Notes under the pieces: model-generated
The model's input: only the letters and a program-made list of their open reading frames with translations
What the model was told of the DNA's origin: nothing
Databases searched by the model: none
NCBI RefSeq assembly: GCF_024699925.1
Contig: NZ_JAJOMX010000001.1
Location: forward strand, 4,006,001-4,070,000
Origin: Mesorhizobium sp. J428
GTDB taxonomy: Bacteria; Pseudomonadota; Alphaproteobacteria; Rhizobiales; Rhizobiaceae
Direction: 5' to 3'
Length of the DNA stretch: 64,000 bases
Shown here: one piece after another, positions 1 through 8,720 of the stretch
Position numbering within the stretch: the stretch's first letter is position 1
Layout of the letters: every line of letters starts with the position of its first letter
Made by a program: the position numbers and the translations under genes

Positions 1-787
1 CCGTTTCCTCGAACGTGCGCCACTCGCCGTCGCGACGCCTGATCCGGTAGGTCAGGCGGAAGGGCTCGCATGCGGCGAAGCTACGGTCGTAGGCCGCAAG
101 AACCTCCTCCCGGTCGTCGGGATGAACATTATCAAGCCAGCCCTCGCCGAGTTCGGCCGAGAGCGGGCGGCCGGTGAAATCGAGCCACGGCTGGTTGAAC
201 CACGTGCAGCCATAGGAGGAATCGGAAATCCACATATAGGTGGGTGCCGCGTCGGCGATGTTGCGGAAGCGATCCTCGCTTTCCCTGAGCTTGCGATCGG
301 CCGCAACGCGCTCGGTGGTCTCGACCACGATGGCCATGACCCCGATCGGCTCCCCGAGTTCCCCCAGAACGGGGGAATAGTCGAGATCCATAAAAACCTG
401 CTCGGGGGCACCGTCGCGCCGGTAGAGCGTCAGTTCCTGGTCGCGATAGGACAGGACATCGCCCCGACCCAGAACCACCTTCATCACATTGTCGTTGAAG
501 TCGGCGACCTCGGGCCATCCCTCCCGCACGGCGGAGCCGAGCAGCGACGGGTGCCGTTCGCCTGCGAAGCGCGAATAGGGGTCGTTATAGATCATCGTTC
601 CCCGCTCGCCCCAAAGAGTGACGATCGGAACCGGCGAACGCAGTATCGCTCCAACGATGGTCTTCAGAGGAGACGGCCAGATGTCGATCGGCCCGAGCGG
701 TGTGGCGGTCCAGTCATAATCGCGGATCAGCGCCGCCATGAGGCCGCCCCCCGCCAGGAACCCGTATCCTGAAGTCGCGATGTTCAC
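1..787 (-). CDS. PAS-domain sensor protein, 5' part (runs off the left edge)
   Basis: The visible 262 residues form two PAS-type sensory units. The second begins near residue 150 with the pattern ESEDRFRNIADAAPTYMW and ends in a PAC-like segment (TYRIRRRDGEW). In rhizobia, proteins of this layout usually continue into an HWE/HisKA_2 histidine kinase, but that part lies outside the window, so the kinase assignment is inference. I chose the GTG start at 787 rather than the ATG at 739 because the extra 16 codons encode FLAGGGLMAALIRDYDW, a conserved opening of this family. The gene points away from the GTA cluster and shares the 370-bp intergenic region with it. No signal peptide or membrane segment is seen in the visible part, so a cytoplasmic sensor is likely. 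Confidence 0.75.
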   Translation of the reverse strand, partial: MNIATSGYGFLAGGGLMAALIRDYDWTATPLGPIDIWPSPLKTIVGAILRSPVPIVTLWGERGTMIYNDPYSRFAGERHPSLLGSAVREGWPEVADFNDNVMKVVLGRGDVLSYRDQELTLYRRDGAPEQVFMDLDYSPVLGELGEPIGVMAIVVETTERVAADRKLRESEDRFRNIADAAPTYMWISDSSYGCTWFNQPWLDFTGRPLSAELGEGWLDNVHPDDREEVLAAYDRSFAACEPFRLTYRIRRRDGEWRTFEET

Positions 788-1157
788 ATTCCACCCCAAG
801 ACGAACGCACGGCGAAGGAAGAATGTGGGGAGAAACAAATGGTTGCGGCGGGGTGCCGGATTTATTGCCGGTCAAGTGCCAAGGTAGCGGCTAGTGGGCA
901 AGATGGACTTCGTCGCAATGCTGGTAGATGCCGACCGTGTCTCGCTTCAAAGCGTTCGATCGGATTGCAATGAACGGCGACAGCGCTTTCGCGGCAGGTA
1001 TCGTCCGTGGCATATTCCTCACCGTGCGGGCTTCGTACAAAATGATAGGAAAATATCCCTTGACGCCGTAACGGTGGTCTGGTAGGGTTTCGTCATCGTC
1101 GGAAGTGTGCCTCTCAAGCTCCTTTTCGGAGTGGGGTGCCCCAGCGGTTTTCATTTC
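788..1157. other. Intergenic region upstream of the GTA-type cluster; no gene supported
   Basis: This 370-bp gap separates the divergent PAS sensor from the first packaging gene and must hold the promoters for both. Short open frames exist on both strands (for example 894-1085 on the plus strand), but their translations show no recognisable motif or ribosome binding site. I found no convincing CtrA half-site pair, terminator or repeat here. Confidence 0.4.
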
Positions 1158-2000
1158 ATGACATCGTCGGAGCATTGGATGGGCCGCGGGATCAGCGAGG
1201 CGCAGTGGCTTGCCGCGCGCGAGCTCTCGGAAGGCCAGCCCCCGACCAGGGTGCGGGTGGCGGCCGTGCTGGGCGTCGACAATTCCCACGTCTATTCCCG
1301 TTCTTCCGCCGAGGGCTGGAAGACGATCGACCATCGCAACCAGGAGATCCGCGGCCTTTATCGCGAGGTCCAGACGATCGCCGCTGCCCTGTCGGGGCGC
1401 GAGCCGCCGGAGGAGGAGGTCGCGAACATGCCGCCTCCAGACGCCAAGGGGAAGGAGGCGGTGCGACCGGGCGGACCGCCGCCTCCCACCGGCGCGCCGG
1501 CGGACCCGGCCGCGATGCGGGCGAACGTGCCGGAACCGGCGATGGGCTCGGACGCCGGGGAACGTGCCGCGCGCGACCCTGCAGCAGGACCCGCTCCGGC
1601 GGTTGCCGTGCCCGATTGGGACAGGATGGACCCGGTCGAGCTGCTCGCCAATGCCAGCGGCTTCGTCGCGCGGCAGGTCGGCCGGCTGATCGAGAATGCC
1701 GACCGACGCGGCGGGCGGCTGGACAAGGCGCAGGTCGAAGGGCTCGCGGCGCTCGGCAAGATGATGGACCGCTGGGAGGCTCTGGCGGCCGAACGGACGA
1801 AGGACAACAAGAAGAAGAGCGATGAGAAACTCGCCGACGTATTCAAGAGAATTGACCGCCGCATTGTCGAACTCGCTGTCGAAGGCGCCGAGTTCCTCGA
1901 CCAGCGGCGCCGGCGAGGACGAGGCGCGACGCGTCGACGCGGAGTGGCTGATGCGGGGTCGCCCGGCGCAGATACCGATCTGGCGCAGCCTGCTTCCTGA
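1158..2000 (+). CDS. Terminase small subunit-like protein (RcGTA g1 position)
   Basis: It sits immediately upstream of and overlaps the large terminase, the place of the DNA-recognition subunit in the RcGTA order. The N-terminal 60 residues (ISEAQWLAARELSEG, then VAAVLGVDNSHVYSRSS) look like a helix-turn-helix that would bind DNA to start packaging. A Pro/Ala-rich linker follows, then a helical region around residues 155-230 (ASGFVARQVGRLIENADRR) ending in a very basic tail, which suits oligomerisation and terminase contact. The ATG at 1158 is chosen; an in-frame GTG at 1107 would add 17 residues with no family support. GTA small terminases are poorly conserved, so the name rests mainly on position and the HTH-like N terminus. 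Confidence 0.6.
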   Translation: MTSSEHWMGRGISEAQWLAARELSEGQPPTRVRVAAVLGVDNSHVYSRSSAEGWKTIDHRNQEIRGLYREVQTIAAALSGREPPEEEVANMPPPDAKGKEAVRPGGPPPPTGAPADPAAMRANVPEPAMGSDAGERAARDPAAGPAPAVAVPDWDRMDPVELLANASGFVARQVGRLIENADRRGGRLDKAQVEGLAALGKMMDRWEALAAERTKDNKKKSDEKLADVFKRIDRRIVELAVEGAEFLDQRRRRGRGATRRRGVADAGSPGADTDLAQPAS

Positions 2001-3174
2001 TCCGCCCGAGACCTGGCTGGTCGTCGGCGGGCGCGGTGCGGGCAAGACGCTTCTGGGCGCCGAATGGGTCAATGGGCTCGTGCGCGGCTTCCCGCCTTAT
2101 TCGCGACGGCCGAAATACCGGAACATCGCGCTGGTGGGCGAGACGCTGGCCGACGTGCGCGAGGTGATGATCGACGGCCCGTCGGGGATCCGGACCGTCG
2201 CGCGCGGCTCGCGGCCGCGCTTCGAGGCGACCCGACGACGGTTGGTGTGGGACAACGGCGCGGTGGCGCAGGCGTTCTCGTCGGAGGATCCGGACAGCCT
2301 GCGCGGGCCGCAGTTCGACGCGGCCTGGTGCGACGAGTTCGCCAAGTGGAAGAATTTGCAGGCGACTTGGGACATGCTGCAGTTCGGGCTTCGGCTTGGC
2401 GAACCGCTGCAACTGATCACCACCACGCCGCGGCCGGTGAAGCTCTTGAAACAGCTGATGGCGCATGAGCGGGTGCATGTGACGCAGATGCGCACGGCCG
2501 ACAATGCGCAGAACCTGGCGGCCGGCTTTCTCGCCGCGGTGAAGGAGCGCTACGGCAAAACGCGGCTGGGCCGCCAGGAACTGGACGGCGAGCTGGTCGA
2601 GGACCGCGACGACGCGCTGTGGTCGCGGGCGCGGATCGAGGCCGAGACCGCGCCGGCCGGCGAGCTGCGGCGCATCGTGGTGGCGGTGGATCCGCCGGCC
2701 TCGGCGACCAAGCGCTCGGACGCCTGCGGCATCGTGGCGGCGGGGCTGGAGGCGGACGGGCGCGCCGTGGTGCTGGCGGATGCAAGTGCCGCCGGTCTTT
2801 CGCCGCTCGAATGGGCGGGCAGGGCGGTGGCGCTGTATCACCGCCTCGGCGCCGACTGTATCGTCGCCGAGACCAACCAGGGCGGCGACATGGTCGGCAC
2901 GGTGATCGCGCAGGTGGACCCGGCCGTGCCGGTCAGGCCGGTGCGCGCCAGCCGCGGCAAGTGGCTGCGCGCCGAGCCGGTGGCGGCCCTCTACGGACAG
3001 AGCAAGGTGCGGCACGCGGAGCGTTTCGCGGCACTGGAGGACGAGATGTGCGACTTCGGCCCGGACGGCCTCGCCAACGGCCGCTCGCCTGATCGCGTCG
3101 ACGCGCTGGTCTGGGCGGTGACGGAACTGATGCTGCGGCAGCGGGCGGAGCCGCGGGTGAGGGGGATGGGGTAG
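1822..3174 (+). CDS. Terminase large subunit (phage/GTA DNA packaging ATPase-nuclease)
   Basis: This is the motor that pumps DNA into the prohead and cuts it at headful. A Walker A motif GGRGAGKT lies near residue 69 and a Walker B-like FDAAWCDEF near residue 164, which carries the catalytic acidic pair. The C-terminal RNase H-like nuclease shows VAVDPPAS (about 286), AETNQGGDM (about 348) and SPDRVDALVWA (about 423), supplying the metal-binding aspartates. At 450 residues it matches RcGTA g2-type terminases. The chosen start overlaps the small-subunit gene by about 180 bp; an internal ATG at 1951 is possible but leaves little N-terminal domain. The stop codon falls just before an inverted-repeat element that separates it from the portal gene. 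Confidence 0.93.
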   Translation: MRNSPTYSRELTAALSNSLSKAPSSSTSGAGEDEARRVDAEWLMRGRPAQIPIWRSLLPDPPETWLVVGGRGAGKTLLGAEWVNGLVRGFPPYSRRPKYRNIALVGETLADVREVMIDGPSGIRTVARGSRPRFEATRRRLVWDNGAVAQAFSSEDPDSLRGPQFDAAWCDEFAKWKNLQATWDMLQFGLRLGEPLQLITTTPRPVKLLKQLMAHERVHVTQMRTADNAQNLAAGFLAAVKERYGKTRLGRQELDGELVEDRDDALWSRARIEAETAPAGELRRIVVAVDPPASATKRSDACGIVAAGLEADGRAVVLADASAAGLSPLEWAGRAVALYHRLGADCIVAETNQGGDMVGTVIAQVDPAVPVRPVRASRGKWLRAEPVAALYGQSKVRHAERFAALEDEMCDFGPDGLANGRSPDRVDALVWAVTELMLRQRAEPRVRGMG

Positions 3175-3181
3175 GGGAATA

Positions 3182-3294
3182 GGCAGTAGGCAGTAGGCAG
3201 TAGGAGAATTACGAACCGCTTGGTTAGGCCGCAATATAAGCGAAACAGCGATAGTTGGGCTCATGAAGTCCGCACCTACTGCCTACTGCCTACT
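3182..3294. repeat. Inverted repeat element A built of GGCAGTA heptamers
   Basis: Three tandem GGCAGTA units (3182-3202) face a reverse-complement copy at 3275-3294. The perfectly paired arms are 20 bp (3185-3204 with 3275-3294) around a 70-nt loop. The element starts a few bases after the terminase stop and ends about 25 bases before the portal ribosome binding site (AAGGAGGA), so it fills the junction. It would form a long RNA hairpin. Two related elements occur at 4539-4641 and 12851-12954. There is no U-tract, so simple intrinsic termination is unlikely; mRNA processing or tuning of relative expression is an inference. Confidence 0.85.
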
Positions 3295-3337
3295 CCGCTC
3301 ACCATTCCACTTTAACAAACTCCAAGGAGGAGCCTCG

Positions 3338-4641
<1,304 letters not shown>

Positions 4642-4660
4642 CCCGAAGGGATCATCCAAC

Positions 4661-4984
4661 ATGACGGATCTGTCGAACACGACCTGGCTGTGGGTCGCGA
4701 AGGGCCTTGGCGCGGTGGCGGGGTCGGCGATCTCGATCGCCTATGTGCTGCCGAAGGGGCGCCGCGAGGCGGCGATCCGCTTTGCAGTGGGCGTCGTCGC
4801 GGGGCTCGCCTTCGGCGGCGCGGCCGGCATCAAGATCGCGGCGGAGCTCGAGATCGCCGACCGGCTGGGGCCGGTCGAGACGACACTGATGGGCTCGGCG
4901 GCCGCGAGCCTTTGCGCCTGGTGGGCCGTGGGGCTCGTCTCGCGCCGTCTGGCGCGGAAGCCGGCGGACGCGGCGCGCGACTGA
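4661..4984 (+). CDS. Small membrane protein in the RcGTA g3.5 position
   Basis: The 107-residue product has two or three hydrophobic segments (about residues 13-30, 40-60 and 80-100: AVAGSAISIAYVLP, AVGVVAGLAFGGAAG, GSAAASLCAWWAVGLV) with a short basic C-terminal tail, so it should lie in the inner membrane. It sits between portal and prohead protease, where RcGTA has the small g3.5 gene, and rhizobial GTA clusters commonly carry a small membrane protein of this type (I recall the name DUF6107, not verified). A holin-like role in cell release or a membrane anchor for assembly are both possible; nothing in the sequence decides between them. Confidence 0.7.
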   Translation: MTDLSNTTWLWVAKGLGAVAGSAISIAYVLPKGRREAAIRFAVGVVAGLAFGGAAGIKIAAELEIADRLGPVETTLMGSAAASLCAWWAVGLVSRRLARKPADAARD

Positions 4985-5041
4985 TCGCGGGCACCCGCGT
5001 GCCGGCACGGAGCCGGAGAGTACAATCACAAGGAGAGCGAG

Positions 5042-5674
5042 ATGACGGTGGAGCCGGCGCGCCGGCCTGTCGAGCGCAAGTTCGCGGGCGTGGTGCTGGA
5101 GGATGTCGAGGCCGACGGCGCCTTTTCGGGCTATGCCAGCCTGTTCGGCAAGGTGGACCTGTCGCGCGACGCGGTGGAGCCGGGCGCCTTCCTGCGCTCG
5201 CTGAGACGGCGCGGGCCGGAGAGCGTGCGGATGCTGTTCCAGCACGATCCGAACCAGCCGATCGGCAGGTGGACGACGATCCGCGAGGACGCGCGCGGGC
5301 TCTACGTGCGCGGCCGGCTGACGCCGGGCGTGGCGCGGTCGCGCGAGGTGCTGGCGCTGATGCGGTCCGGCGCGCTCGACGGGCTGTCGATCGGCTTCCG
5401 CACCGTGCGGGCGCGAAAGGATGCCGGCACCGGCGTGCGGCGCATCCTCGAGGCGGATTTGTGGGAAATCTCGGTCGTGACCTTCCCGATGCTGCCGGAG
5501 GCGCGGATCGACCGCGTCAAGGGAACCGGCCCGGCGGGCATCACGCGGATGCGCCGGGACATCGTGCGGCAGCTACGCGGCGAGGCCGCGGCACTGAGAC
5601 AGGCAGGGCTGGCGAAGCGGTTCCGCCAGGCAGCGCAGACACTCCAGACAGAAGAAGAGGACAGGTTCGCATGA
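5042..5674 (+). CDS. HK97-family prohead protease
   Basis: This serine protease trims the capsid scaffold domain during head maturation. The 210-residue sequence begins RKFAGVVLEDVEADGAFSGY, then shows the catalytic His in MLFQHDPNQPIG (about residue 66), the Ser in LDGLSIGFRT (about residue 114) and the acidic motif ADLWEISVVTFPM (about residue 143), the triad regions of the U35/S78 family. Its stop overlaps the capsid start (ATGA at 5671-5674), indicating translational coupling. It corresponds to RcGTA g4. A purine-rich AAGGAGAGCG precedes the start. Confidence 0.94.
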   Translation: MTVEPARRPVERKFAGVVLEDVEADGAFSGYASLFGKVDLSRDAVEPGAFLRSLRRRGPESVRMLFQHDPNQPIGRWTTIREDARGLYVRGRLTPGVARSREVLALMRSGALDGLSIGFRTVRARKDAGTGVRRILEADLWEISVVTFPMLPEARIDRVKGTGPAGITRMRRDIVRQLRGEAAALRQAGLAKRFRQAAQTLQTEEEDRFA

Positions 5675-6909
5675 GCAACGACACGCATGCGCCCGAGGTG
5701 AAGGGCGCCGACATTTCCGAGGCCTTCGGCGAGTTCATGAGCGCCTTCGAGGCATTTCGGGAGGCCAATGACGAGCGGATCGCGCAGATCGAGACCCGTT
5801 TCGGCGAAGACACCGTGACGGCCGAAAAGGTGGACCGCATCGGCAAGGCGCTCGACGAGCAGAAGCGGGCGATGGACCAGCTGCTGCTGCGCAAGGCGCG
5901 GCCGGCGCTCGGTCGCGAGGCGGGCGGGCGCGTTGCGAGCGAGCATAAGGAGGCCTTCGAGGCCTATGTGCGGCGCGGCGACGAGCGCGGCCTGCAGGCG
6001 GTGGACATCAAGGCGATGTCCTATGGCTCAGGCCCCGACGGCGGCTATCTGGTGCCGGAGGAGACCGAGACCGAGATCGGCAAGCGGCTGGCGAACCTGT
6101 CGCCGATCCGCTCGATCGCCTCGGTGCGGCAGGTGTCGACCGCCGTGCTGAAGAAGCCGTTCGCGGTGTCCGGCCCGTCGTCGGGCTGGGTGGCGGAGAC
6201 GGCGTCGCGGCCGCAGACCAACACGGCGACGCTGTCGGAGCTGTCGTTCCCTGCGATGGAGATCTACGCCATGCCGGCGGCGACCGCCTCGCTGCTGGAG
6301 GATAGCGCGGTCGATCTCGACCAGTGGATCGCCAGCGAAGTGGAAGCGGCCTTCGCCGAGCAGGAGGGCACTGCCTTCGTCACCGGCAACGGCACCAACA
6401 AGCCGAAGGGTTTCCTCGACTATACGGCGGTCGCGGACGGCTCGTGGAGCTGGGGCAACCTCGGCTATGTCGCGACCGGCGTCGACGGGGCATTGCCGGC
6501 GTCCCACCCCTCCGACAAGCTGATCGACCTGATCTACAGCCTGCGGGCGGGCTACCGGCAAAACGCGGTGTTCGTGATGAACCGCAAGGTGCAGGCCTCG
6601 ATCCGCAAGCTGAAGGATGCCGACGGCAACTATCTCTGGCAGCCGCCGGCGGGCCCCGGCGCGCGGGCGATGCTGATGGGCTTCCCGCTCGTCGAGGCCG
6701 AGGACATGCCGGACGCGGCGGCGGATTCGCTGTCGATCGCCTTCGGTGATTTCGGCCGCGGCTACCTGGTGGTCGACCGCACCGGCGTGCGCGTGCTGCG
6801 CGATCCCTATTCCGCCAAGCCCTACGTGCTGTTCTACACCACCAAGCGCGTCGGCGGCGGGGTGCAGGACTTCAACGCGATCAAGCTGATGAAGTTCGGG
6901 GAGGCATAA
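5671..6909 (+). CDS. Major capsid protein (HK97 family)
   Basis: The 412-residue protein has a charged helical N-terminal scaffold (delta) domain of about 110 residues (EAFGEFMSAFEAFREANDER) that the adjacent protease should remove. The HK97 fold follows, beginning near AMSYGSGPDGGYLVPEE (about residue 115). Later hallmarks are SELSFPAMEIYAMPAATASL, AFAEQEGTAFVTGNGTNKPKG and the C-terminal GVQDFNAIKLMKF. It corresponds to RcGTA g5. It is translated from an ATGA overlap with the protease gene. Roughly 300 mature residues fit a small capsid like those of GTAs, which is inference from family knowledge. Confidence 0.95.
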   Translation: MSNDTHAPEVKGADISEAFGEFMSAFEAFREANDERIAQIETRFGEDTVTAEKVDRIGKALDEQKRAMDQLLLRKARPALGREAGGRVASEHKEAFEAYVRRGDERGLQAVDIKAMSYGSGPDGGYLVPEETETEIGKRLANLSPIRSIASVRQVSTAVLKKPFAVSGPSSGWVAETASRPQTNTATLSELSFPAMEIYAMPAATASLLEDSAVDLDQWIASEVEAAFAEQEGTAFVTGNGTNKPKGFLDYTAVADGSWSWGNLGYVATGVDGALPASHPSDKLIDLIYSLRAGYRQNAVFVMNRKVQASIRKLKDADGNYLWQPPAGPGARAMLMGFPLVEAEDMPDAAADSLSIAFGDFGRGYLVVDRTGVRVLRDPYSAKPYVLFYTTKRVGGGVQDFNAIKLMKFGEA

Positions 6910-7068
6910 ACCGGCGCCGCCCGGCCGACTGGACTCGGCTGGATGCGCTTCCGGTGCTCGCGGACCTAAATGTCCGCTGCGCTCCGGTTCTCTCCAGCCG
7001 GCCCATTCGACTCGCCGGCCCCGGTTTCTGTCCTCCCCGAAATCAGTTGCGAGCAACCCGGAGCACTC

Positions 7069-7638
7069 ATGACCCTTTATCGAACCGTGGATCCCGCGGG
7101 CGAGCCGGTGACGCTCGCCGAGGCGAAGGCGCAGTTGCGTGTCGCGCATGACAGCGAGGACGTGCTGATTGCGGGCCTGATCCGGGCGGCGCGGGCCGAG
7201 GTCGAGGCGCAGACGGGGATGGCGCTGATCGACCAGTCCTGGCGGCTGTCGATGGACGACTGGCCGCACGATGGACTGGTGCGGCTGCGCCGGCATCCGG
7301 TGAAGGAAATACTGTCGGTCACCGTCTATGGCGAGGAAGGCGAGGCGGCGGTGCTCGATCCCGGCAGCTACGAGGCGGACCTGGCGAGCCGGCCGGCAAG
7401 GCTGCATTTCACATCGCCGCCAGCACCGGAGCGACGGCTGAACGGCATCGAGGTCGATTTCACGGCCGGCTTCGGCGAGGCAGGGACCGACGTGCCGGAC
7501 CTTTTGAAACGCGCCGTCTTGATGCTGGTGGCGCACTGGTATGAGTTCCGCGCCGCCTATGGCGCGGCGGACCAGCCGGTGTCGATCCCCGCCGGCTTCG
7601 ACCGGCTGATCTCGACCTATCGGACGGGGCGGCTGTGA
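7069..7638 (+). CDS. Head-tail connector (gp6/adaptor family; RcGTA g6)
   Basis: The sequence opens TLYRTVDPAGEPVTLAEAKA, LRVAHDSEDVLIAGLIRAAR and AQTGMALIDQSWRLSMDDWP, which is the phiE125 gp8 / HK97 gp6-like adaptor signature. These proteins form a ring under the portal. The ATG at 7069 is chosen because the family sequence starts there and GGAG lies upstream; an earlier in-frame ATG at 6970 adds an unrelated Pro/Ser-rich stretch. The C terminus overlaps the next gene at TGATG. A 159-bp non-coding gap separates it from the capsid gene. Confidence 0.9.
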   Translation: MTLYRTVDPAGEPVTLAEAKAQLRVAHDSEDVLIAGLIRAARAEVEAQTGMALIDQSWRLSMDDWPHDGLVRLRRHPVKEILSVTVYGEEGEAAVLDPGSYEADLASRPARLHFTSPPAPERRLNGIEVDFTAGFGEAGTDVPDLLKRAVLMLVAHWYEFRAAYGAADQPVSIPAGFDRLISTYRTGRL

Positions 7639-7964
7639 TGCGGGTCGACCCTGGAGAACTGCGCACGGAACTCGTGCTGGAGGAGGCTTCACGGACGCCG
7701 GACGGCGCGGGCGGGTTCACGGAAAGCTGGACCCAGATCGCGACTGTGTTCGCGCGGCTGCAGGCGATCGTCGCGCGGGAGAAGTTCGGCGCTGACCAGA
7801 CGATCGAGGAGGTGACGCATCGCGTGACGATCCGCCATCGCCCGGACGTCGCGAGCGGGATGCGCTTCGTCATGGGAGACCGGATCCTGTCGGTCCTGAC
7901 AGTGCACGATCCCGACGAGACGGGGCGCTATCTCGTCTGCCGGACCAGGGAGCAGGGCCGATGA
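7638..7964 (+). CDS. Phage head closure protein (SPP1 gp16 / RcGTA g7 family)
   Basis: The 108-residue product begins MRVDPGELRTELVLEEAS with GAGGFTESW shortly after. These are the family signature of small beta-barrel head completion proteins that seal the connector after packaging. Motifs FARLQAIVAREKFGADQ and VTIRHRPDVASGMRFVMGDR follow in the expected order. The ATG at 7638 overlaps the previous stop; a GTG one codon upstream is an alternative. Its stop overlaps the start of the next small gene (ATGA at 7961). Confidence 0.88.
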   Translation: MRVDPGELRTELVLEEASRTPDGAGGFTESWTQIATVFARLQAIVAREKFGADQTIEEVTHRVTIRHRPDVASGMRFVMGDRILSVLTVHDPDETGRYLVCRTREQGR

Positions 7965-8146
7965 AGGTTGCGCTCGGACTGACCGTGGACGGACTGATCC
8001 GCGCGCTGCGGGGGCGCGGGCAAGCTCTGGCGGAAACGATGGAGGTTCGCTACCGTCGCGAGGCTCATGTTCCGCGCAAGCCGAAGCGGGCTAACTCCGT
8101 ACGACGGATCGAGGGGAGGGATCGCGATGACGTCGCCGGCCGTTGA
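7961..8146 (+). CDS. Small basic protein of unknown function between head closure and tail terminator
   Basis: This 61-residue frame starts in an ATGA overlap with the head-closure gene and runs into the start region of the tail terminator gene, so it sits in a translationally coupled row. The N terminus (MKVALGLTVDGLIRALRGRG) is amphipathic and helical; the remainder is strongly basic (RKPKRANSVRRIEGRDR). I do not recognise a domain. RcGTA has no numbered gene here, but the coupling and the absence of an alternative spacer argue for a real small gene. It could instead be a leader that only couples translation. Confidence 0.5.
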   Translation: MKVALGLTVDGLIRALRGRGQALAETMEVRYRREAHVPRKPKRANSVRRIEGRDRDDVAGR

Positions 8147-8537
8147 CCTGCAGAGGGCGATCCATGCGCTGCTGACGGCGGACGCCGCGCTGGTGGCGCG
8201 GCTGGGCGGGCAGAAGGTGTTCGACGCCACGCCGCCCAATGCGGCCTTTCCCTATGTCAGCTTCGGCCGCACCTCGATCTACGACTGGAGCACCGGAACC
8301 GAGAGCGGCACGGAGCAGCTCTTCACCATCCATGTCTGGTCGAAGGCCAAGGGCAAGACCGAGACGCTGGAGATCATGGAGACGATCCGCCAGCTGATCG
8401 ACGCCGCGCCGAAGGAACTCGACGGGCACGCGCTGGTGAACATGACGCTTGAATTCGCCGAGGCCCGCTACGACGAGGACCTGTCGGTGCACCACGGCCT
8501 GCTGCGCTTTCGCGCGGTGACGGAGCCGGTGGGGTAG
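8127..8537 (+). CDS. Tail terminator/tail completion protein (DUF3168; RcGTA g8)
   Basis: The family pattern is clear: AVDLQRAIHALLTADAALVARLGG, VFDATPPNAAFPYVSFG, then GTEQLFTIHVWSKAKGKTETLEIMETI and MTLEFAEARYDEDLSVHHGLLRFRAVTEP. DUF3168 proteins cap the tail tube and join it to the head connector. The ATG at 8127 follows a GGGGAGGGA ribosome binding site; a longer frame from 8067 is not supported. In RcGTA-type clusters the major tail protein follows directly. Here a 2.8-kb cassette intervenes. Confidence 0.9.
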   Translation: MTSPAVDLQRAIHALLTADAALVARLGGQKVFDATPPNAAFPYVSFGRTSIYDWSTGTESGTEQLFTIHVWSKAKGKTETLEIMETIRQLIDAAPKELDGHALVNMTLEFAEARYDEDLSVHHGLLRFRAVTEPVG

Positions 8538-8720
8538 GGGCGAAACTGCGCCTCATCTTCCAGGGACCTGCCAATTTCAGCGTTCCGGAGCGGCTATTTA
8601 TGCCGCGCCGAGGAACGAGATAACCGCCTGCGCCTGATCGCCCCAGACGTCTGATACGGCGACGGCGTCTTCACCGTCGCACAACCACCTATCCACCTTA
8701 GACATGAAATGGAGCACCCC

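Noticed and set aside
122..772. Plus-strand open frame opposite the PAS sensor
   Set aside because: The minus strand carries clear PAS motifs and a family-specific N terminus; the plus frame is a shadow.
891..2072. Long minus-strand open frame opposite the small terminase gene
   Set aside because: It mirrors the plus-strand genes in GC-rich sequence, shows no domain, and would overlap two supported genes.
3182..3294. CRISPR array interpretation of the GGCAGTA tandem units
   Set aside because: Units are 7 bp with no unique spacers, and there are no cas genes in the window.
3263..3337. Upstream extension of the portal gene through the inverted repeat
   Set aside because: The strong ribosome binding site and family start are at 3338; the extension only translates the repeat arm.
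8598..8705. 35-codon minus-strand frame (MSKVDRWLCDGEDAVAVSDV...) before the tailspike gene
   Set aside because: The translation looks protein-like, but it has no ribosome site, no recognised family and sits in the leader of the cassette; kept only as a possible remnant.
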